This document shows positions 59,213 to 64,000 of a DNA stretch of 64,000 nt, one piece after another. Every line of letters starts with the position of its first letter. Positions within the stretch are counted from its first letter, which is position 1. A program made the position numbers and the translations under genes. The notes beneath the pieces are model-generated. The model made no database searches and was not told the DNA's origin. It worked only from the letters and a program-made list of their open reading frames with translations. Origin of the DNA: Alistipes sp. Marseille-P5061 (GTDB lineage Bacteria; Bacteroidota; Bacteroidia; Bacteroidales; Rikenellaceae); assembly GCF_900290115.1 (NCBI RefSeq), contig NZ_LT985749.1, forward strand, positions 415,730-479,729. Reading direction: 5' to 3'.

Positions 59213-61342
59213 TTGAAGAGACAACTCCTCCTGCTGGGCACCCTGCTGCTGCTTGCGGCCGGCGCCCGGGCACAAGACTACGAGGCCATCGCCCGGCTCA
59301 AGGCGATGAACGAGCGGGTGAACGGCCTCCGCTCGACGGCCGACGGCGAGCACTACACCGTCATCGAGGGCGACAACATCATGCGCTACGCCTATGCCGA
59401 GGCGACGCCGGGAGAGGCGCTGCTCCCCGCCTCGTCCGAGCGGTTCACCATCACCGACTACGAACTCTCGGCCGACGAGCGCAGCATCCTCATCGCTTCG
59501 GGACAGACGCCCATCTACCGCCACTCCTACACGTCGAGCTTCCTGCTCGCCGCCGACGGATGCATCCGCCCCGTGCTGAGCGACGCCACGCGGCCGCGCG
59601 ACGCCTCCTTCTCGCCCGACGGGCAGTCGATTGCCTACTCGTCCGAGAACGACCTCTACGTCCACGACCTCACAAGCGGCCGCACGCGCCGCATCACCGA
59701 CGACGGCCGCTGGAACGAGGTCATCAACGGCACGACCGACTGGGTCTACGAGGAGGAGTTCGGCTTCACGAAGGCCTACGCCTTCTCGCCCGACAGCCGC
59801 CGCATCGCCTACCTGCGCTTCGACGAGAGCCGCGTGCCGCTCATGGAGATGATGCGCTACGACGGCCGGCTCTACAACGAGGCCTACACCTTCAAGTATC
59901 CCAAGGCCGGCGAGCGCAACTCCGAGGTCGAGCTGTGGCTCTGCGACCTTACAACCGGGGCCAAGCGGCGCATCGACACGGGCGCCGAGCGCGACCAGTA
60001 CATCCCGCGCATCGGCTGGACGCCGGGCGGCAAGCTCTGGTTCATGCGGCTCAACCGGCAGCAGAACACCTTCGAGGTGATTCTCTGCGAGGAGAACGGC
60101 GCACAGCGCACCATCTACGAGGAGCGTTCCGAGCAGTATGTCGAGCGCGTCGACGACCGCACGGTGACCTTCATCGACAAGGACCGCTTCCTGGTGCGCC
60201 AGGAGAGCCACACGGGCTACATGCACCTCTACCTCTACAGCATCCGCCGGGGTCCCCTCGCCCAGGTGACCCGGGGGGCGTGGGAGGTGACCGAGCTGGT
60301 GGGCGTTGCCGACGGCCGCGTCTACTACCTCTCGAGCGAGGGGTCGCCGCTGCGCCGCAACCTCTACCGCGTGGCGCTCGACGGCAGCCGCAAGGAGCGT
60401 CTGACCCACGGCGAGGGATACTACACGATTGACCCCAGCGCCGGCATGAAGTACTACATCGCCACCTTCTCCAACGCCACGACCCCCAACCGCGTCGAGG
60501 TCTGCACGTCGGACGGCACGACGGTCCGCACGCTTGCCACAAGCGCGCAGCTCGCCCACGAGCTGCAGGCGACGCAGCGCCCCGCGAAGGAGTTCTTCAC
60601 CTTCGTTACGGAGCGGGGCGACACGCTCAACGCCTACATGGTCAAGCCGCGCGACTTCGACCCCGCGAAGCGCTACCCCGTGCTGCTGACCCAGTACTCG
60701 GGCCCCGGCTCGCAGCAGGTGCTCGACCGCTGGTCGCTCGACTGGGAGGATGCGCTGGTCGATGCCGGCTACATCGTCGCCTGCACCGACGGACGCGGCA
60801 CGGGATGCCGCGGCGAGGCCTTCAGAAAGCGTACCTACGGCCGGCTGGGCGCCCTCGAGGTCGAGGACCAGCTCTCGTTCGCCCGCTATCTGGGAGGGCT
60901 TGCATACATCGACCCGGCACGCATCGGCATCTACGGCTGGTCCTACGGCGGATTCATGGCGCTGGGCTGCGCGCTGAAGGGCCACGGGCTCTTCCGGATG
61001 GCCATTGCCGTGGCTCCGGTCACCTCGTGGCGCTACTACGACACCATCTATACGGAAATCTACAACGGACTGCCCCAGTTCAACGCCCGGGGCTACGACG
61101 ACAACTCGCCGCTCAACTTCGCACGGATGCTCGACGACAAGCGGACGCGGCTGCTCATCATCCACGGCACGGCCGACGACAACGTCCACTTCCAGAACTC
61201 GATGGAGATGGCGCGGGCGCTCAACCGGGCCGGCAAGCGCTACGACATGATGGTCTATCCCGACCAGAACCACTCGATGCTGCCCGACGATACGCACAAC
61301 GTCCGTCAGAAGATGGTCGACTACACGCTCAAGCACCTTTGA
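59213..61342 (+). CDS. Dipeptidyl peptidase IV, exported
   Basis: About 709 residues. Signal peptide (LKRQLLLLGTLLLLAAGARA) is followed by the eight-bladed propeller of S9B peptidases (DWVYEEEFGF carries the substrate-binding Glu pair, near 183), then an alpha/beta-hydrolase domain with GYIVACTDGRGTGCRGEAF, nucleophile GIYGWSYGGFMAL (Ser near 585), Asp in HGTADDNVHFQNS and His in YPDQNHSM. It removes X-Pro dipeptides from peptides in the periplasm. I use the TTG at 59213 because it abuts the signal peptide; an ATG at 59141 would add 24 non-hydrophobic residues and cross the hairpin. Confidence 0.92.
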   Translation: MKRQLLLLGTLLLLAAGARAQDYEAIARLKAMNERVNGLRSTADGEHYTVIEGDNIMRYAYAEATPGEALLPASSERFTITDYELSADERSILIASGQTPIYRHSYTSSFLLAADGCIRPVLSDATRPRDASFSPDGQSIAYSSENDLYVHDLTSGRTRRITDDGRWNEVINGTTDWVYEEEFGFTKAYAFSPDSRRIAYLRFDESRVPLMEMMRYDGRLYNEAYTFKYPKAGERNSEVELWLCDLTTGAKRRIDTGAERDQYIPRIGWTPGGKLWFMRLNRQQNTFEVILCEENGAQRTIYEERSEQYVERVDDRTVTFIDKDRFLVRQESHTGYMHLYLYSIRRGPLAQVTRGAWEVTELVGVADGRVYYLSSEGSPLRRNLYRVALDGSRKERLTHGEGYYTIDPSAGMKYYIATFSNATTPNRVEVCTSDGTTVRTLATSAQLAHELQATQRPAKEFFTFVTERGDTLNAYMVKPRDFDPAKRYPVLLTQYSGPGSQQVLDRWSLDWEDALVDAGYIVACTDGRGTGCRGEAFRKRTYGRLGALEVEDQLSFARYLGGLAYIDPARIGIYGWSYGGFMALGCALKGHGLFRMAIAVAPVTSWRYYDTIYTEIYNGLPQFNARGYDDNSPLNFARMLDDKRTRLLIIHGTADDNVHFQNSMEMARALNRAGKRYDMMVYPDQNHSMLPDDTHNVRQKMVDYTLKHL

Positions 61343-61344
61343 CG

Positions 61345-61890
61345 ATGGAGGAGGCGCAGCTGCTCTACGTGACGACGCTCGTGGCGGAGCTCGGCATCAC
61401 GGCCACGCCGCGGGCCGTGACCTCGGTCTTCTTCCGGGCGCAGCCCCCGACAGCCGCCAGCGGAGCACGTGAGGTGACGCGCGGCGAGGCGCAGAGGCTG
61501 CTGCGCGAGGCGGCCGACCAGCTGGAGGAGTACTTCGCCGGGCTGAGGCGACGCTTCACCCTGCCGCTCGAACTGCGAGGAACCCCCTTTCAGCGCGCCG
61601 TCTGGGAGGCCGTCGGACGGATTCCCTACGGCGAGGTACGCAGCTACGCCCGAATCGCCGCCGAAATCGGCCGGCCGGGAGCCTGCCGCGCAGTCGGGAT
61701 GGCCAACCACCGCAATCCGGCCGTACTCCTCATCCCCTGCCACCGCGTGGTCGGCAGCGACGGTTCGCTGACGGGCTATGCGGGCGGCGTGGAGGCCAAA
61801 CGCCTCCTGCTGGAGCTGGAGCGGAACTACAAGTGCGATACGGAGCCGGAGGCGGCTTCGTCGAATGTGTCGAAAGAGACTCTTTTCTGA
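61345..61890 (+). CDS. ogt: Methylated-DNA--protein-cysteine methyltransferase
   Basis: 181 residues. The C-terminal domain has the active site LIPCHRVVGSDGSLTGYAGG with the acceptor Cys, preceded by GTPFQRAVWEAVGRIPYGEVRSYA and the helix-turn-helix Arg finger region (ACRAVGMANHRNP). The N-terminal 80 residues are the usual variable domain. The enzyme removes methyl or alkyl groups from O6-guanine and is consumed in the reaction. It starts 2 bases after the DPP IV stop, so it is read from the same transcript. The C-terminal 15 residues look unconserved. Confidence 0.93.
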   Translation: MEEAQLLYVTTLVAELGITATPRAVTSVFFRAQPPTAASGAREVTRGEAQRLLREAADQLEEYFAGLRRRFTLPLELRGTPFQRAVWEAVGRIPYGEVRSYARIAAEIGRPGACRAVGMANHRNPAVLLIPCHRVVGSDGSLTGYAGGVEAKRLLLELERNYKCDTEPEAASSNVSKETLF

Positions 61891-61893
61891 AAC

Positions 61894-63759
61894 TTACTCC
61901 CCGTCAAACAGATTCAGGGCCGTATGCAGCGTACGGTCATACCCCTCCATGCAGTCACAGGCATAGAGCGGAACGATACGGTCGGGCACGACACCCTGCG
62001 CATGGTGCGGCTCGCCCTCCATGCCGCGCATGCGCATGCCGGTCATCGAGAAGGGGAAGAGCGGGAGGGCGAACTGCGTCATGTCGCCCGTGGTTCCGGC
62101 GGTCGTCTGACCGACAATCCCGCCCAGACGGTAATGGCGCACCATCAGAAGGATGGTCTCGCCCCAGCTGACCGTAGAGGCATCGCAGAGGAAGAGGGCG
62201 GGAAGCGCCACATGCGGCGCCCGCGCCCGAAGCAGCTCCGTGCCGATGCGCCACGAGATGCCCTGCCGGAAGGGGTAGCGATGGACGGGCACCTCCGTCG
62301 CCGGAGCAGCCGCATCCACGGCAATCAGATGGGCCAGAACAGCCTCGAAGCGCACCGACGGAAGGCCGCGCAGGTCGAAGCAGAGCCCGCGCAGGTCGGG
62401 CGTCAGCGCCTCGAGGAAGCGCTTCTCGTCCAACTCGGGTGAAGTGGCATCGACGTAGAGAATTCCATTCCCGCAGCGTACGAGCGGCTTTCGGCCGTGC
62501 ACTCCCGTCGGAGCCTCCTGAAGCTGCGCCGGAAGCGTATCCAGACGCACCACACCGGCCGGGTCACTGCTGCCGAGAAGGAACTGAGTGCCGTATACAG
62601 GCGCGGCGAAGAGCTCGCGCTCCGCCAACCGGTCGCGGTGCCCGGCCGTCGCGGCGCACGTCACCGCCCGGCAGCGCTCCATGCGCTCCATGGCGGGCCG
62701 GCCGTCGATGGTGTGCAGCATGCGCCAGGGCTGCGCCGAGTCGGTTTCCAAACGGACAAGCAGCGTATCGTTCACCAGCCGAGCCTCGGCCGCAGCATAG
62801 AATTCGGGCAGATAGGTAGACTGAAGGTCGGAGAGCGCCATGTCTCGCCGCACGAAGAGGTGGCCGTCCTTCACCGGATGGAAGAGGCGGCACAGCAGCT
62901 CGCGCCACTCGAGAATCGTCTCGAAACGCTCCACGCGCTCCATCGAGAGCGCCTCCTGCAGGAAGGGCTCCAGACGGCGCTCCCAGTCGAGCGAATCCTC
63001 CTCGTAGTAGGGATAAAAGTGGCGGATGATGTTCCAGCGGACCGTCACGTCGGCCACACGCACCGCCGGGTCCGAGAGCAGCCCAAAGACGAAGCTGCGC
63101 CGGCGGGAGAGGCCCGACTCGGCACTCCGGTGGCTGTCCCAGCTGCGCCTGGCCTCGGAGAGCAGACGGCGCGTCGCCGCCGCATCGAAAGCCTCGCGGG
63201 GCAGGGCATGCTGGATGTGGAGGACGCGCCCTCCGAAGAGCCGGTAGGCGTAGTAGCGCCGGGCCACGGGCGCCGCGACAGAGTCCCGGCCCACGCGAAC
63301 GAGCCTTTTATAATAAGGTATGTAATCGGCAAGACCCGGAATGAAGAGCCGCGCGATGAAGGGAATATGAAGCTCCCCGGAGCCGCTGTAGAGATAATAG
63401 GAGGCGGGAGCATCCGCTGCGTGCGCCGCCGATGCGGCGTCCGAAGCCAACGTATCCGCCAATACGGCCTCCGAGGCTGCATCCTCGGGCGCCGGGGCGG
63501 GGACGTCCGAGAAAAAGAGGGTCGGGGCAAGCGGTCGGAATACCTGCTCCAAAGGCTGCGACCCGGCCCTTGAGGCGAGCAGTGCGCAGACCTTCATCCA
63601 GTCGCTCTCCGACCAACGCTGCGTATAGGGATTGGGCGAGAAGTAGCGGACGATGCCGTACGCACGGGCGAACTCGGCATACCGGGAGACATCCCCGGCA
63701 CGTACGACGCCGACACAGGCAACCAGACTGCACGCCAGCAGAAGAAATTTTTTCATCAT
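61894..63759 (-). CDS. Exported S41-type peptidase
   Basis: 621 residues. Sec signal peptide (MMKKFLLLACSLVACVGVVRA). A helical N-terminal part (YFSPNPYTQRWSESDW near 45) is followed by a TSP-like protease core: CFDLRGLPSVRFEAVLAHL, then DASTVSWGETILLMVRHY with the candidate Ser nucleophile and GIVGQTTAGTTGDMTQFALP. It resembles the S41/tricorn-tail-specific group; the PDZ domain of CtpA types is not evident. Periplasmic or surface. ATG at 63759 (or the second ATG at 63756) was preferred to an upstream TTG. Convergent with ogt, 3 bases between stops. Confidence 0.85.
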   Translation of the reverse strand: MMKKFLLLACSLVACVGVVRAGDVSRYAEFARAYGIVRYFSPNPYTQRWSESDWMKVCALLASRAGSQPLEQVFRPLAPTLFFSDVPAPAPEDAASEAVLADTLASDAASAAHAADAPASYYLYSGSGELHIPFIARLFIPGLADYIPYYKRLVRVGRDSVAAPVARRYYAYRLFGGRVLHIQHALPREAFDAAATRRLLSEARRSWDSHRSAESGLSRRRSFVFGLLSDPAVRVADVTVRWNIIRHFYPYYEEDSLDWERRLEPFLQEALSMERVERFETILEWRELLCRLFHPVKDGHLFVRRDMALSDLQSTYLPEFYAAAEARLVNDTLLVRLETDSAQPWRMLHTIDGRPAMERMERCRAVTCAATAGHRDRLAERELFAAPVYGTQFLLGSSDPAGVVRLDTLPAQLQEAPTGVHGRKPLVRCGNGILYVDATSPELDEKRFLEALTPDLRGLCFDLRGLPSVRFEAVLAHLIAVDAAAPATEVPVHRYPFRQGISWRIGTELLRARAPHVALPALFLCDASTVSWGETILLMVRHYRLGGIVGQTTAGTTGDMTQFALPLFPFSMTGMRMRGMEGEPHHAQGVVPDRIVPLYACDCMEGYDRTLHTALNLFDGE

Positions 63760-63835
63760 AAGCCGATTGGTCAAAAGGGACTGCAGCGGATGCCTTGCGA
63801 CAGAAGCCCGACCGTCCGCATCCCCATCCGAAATA

Positions 63836-63864
63836 CAAATATAATGTTTTTAACCAAAGAGCAA
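63836..63864 (-). promoter_or_regulatory. Promoter of the S41 peptidase gene
   Basis: TTG (complement of 63862-63864), 18 bases, TATATTTG (63836-63843) on the minus strand, about 77 bases before the ATG. The rest of 63760-64000 contains no gene I can support. Confidence 0.55.
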
Positions 63865-64000
63865 GTGTGTCCGAACCTCCACGCCTCTTCCTACGGCCCG
63901 TTCAGGTCCAGAATCTTCTCCGGAAGTTCGTCCATATCCGGTCATACTCCGTCTCCGCCTATCAGGCAGTTCGGCCGTTCGCAGGCGGGGACAAAATAAG

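Noticed and set aside
59114..61336. A 740-codon minus-strand open frame across DPP IV
   Set aside because: Antisense shadow; the DPP IV motifs are in the opposite strand and complete.

Overview
The window looks like a chromosomal segment from a GC-rich member of the Bacteroidota, order Bacteroidales, most like Alistipes (Rikenellaceae). Three things support this. Promoters repeatedly follow the Bacteroidota pattern TTTG, 19-21 bases, TAnnTTTG, and they stand in front of tRNA and protein genes alike. Lineage-typical families are present: the DUF4492 protein before cydAB, DUF4290, DUF4834, DUF4254, PepSY-like secreted proteins, GH92 and many lipoproteins. Housekeeping genes (purB, gapA, fabI, plsX-fabH, thyA-folA) have normal Bacteroidales form. 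Genus is inference; no rRNA is present. There is no phage, transposase or CRISPR array.

Layout. 1-439: start of an exported protein and an initiator tRNA. 0.8-6.1 kb: a minus-strand five-gene heterodisulfide-reductase-like operon (ferredoxin, HdrB, HdrA, small ferredoxin, membrane-anchored HdrD-like protein), interrupted by an 84-bp tandem repeat. 6.7-9 kb: lpxH-thyA-folA. 9-12.3 kb: a thioredoxin-fold lipoprotein without CXXC, DUF4290, and a sigma-54 activator with no DNA-binding domain. 12.4-18.2 kb: gph-nhaC and the cytochrome bd operon. 18.3-28.6 kb: fabI, a GH92 mannosidase, an AraC regulator and a three-gene RND efflux operon. 28.8-37.3 kb: an ECF sigma factor with a membrane partner, tRNA-Ser, an esterase-like lipoprotein, YjbQ, a thioredoxin, a DedA-family protein, two PepSY-like secreted proteins and a two-component system. 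37.4-41.4 kb: yceD-rpmF-plsX-fabH, transcribed from one strong promoter.

41.9-55.6 kb: gapA, an MlaFE lipid transporter, DUF4834, purB, a duplicated structured non-coding element that looks like twin small RNAs, a surface lipoprotein, a nitroreductase, a tRNA-Asn/Val/Val operon, a DUF1573 protein and an NfnAB-like pair. The NfnB-like gene runs in frame into a lipocalin-type lipoprotein. 55.7-64 kb: a GT9 glycosyltransferase with DUF4254, a LysM glucosaminidase, an unknown protein, dipeptidyl peptidase IV, a methyltransferase-type Ogt and an S41-type protease.

Functional themes are anaerobic electron transfer (Hdr-like complex, NfnAB-like pair, cytochrome bd), envelope building and lipid supply (FabI, PlsX, FabH, MlaFE, LpxH, GT9), and secreted hydrolases. 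Many intergenic spaces hold degenerate GC-rich minisatellites (13, 19, 36 and 84 bp units), a distinctive trait of this genome. The best candidates for new biology are the membrane-anchored Hdr-like complex, the twin small-RNA locus and the gltA-lipocalin fusion.
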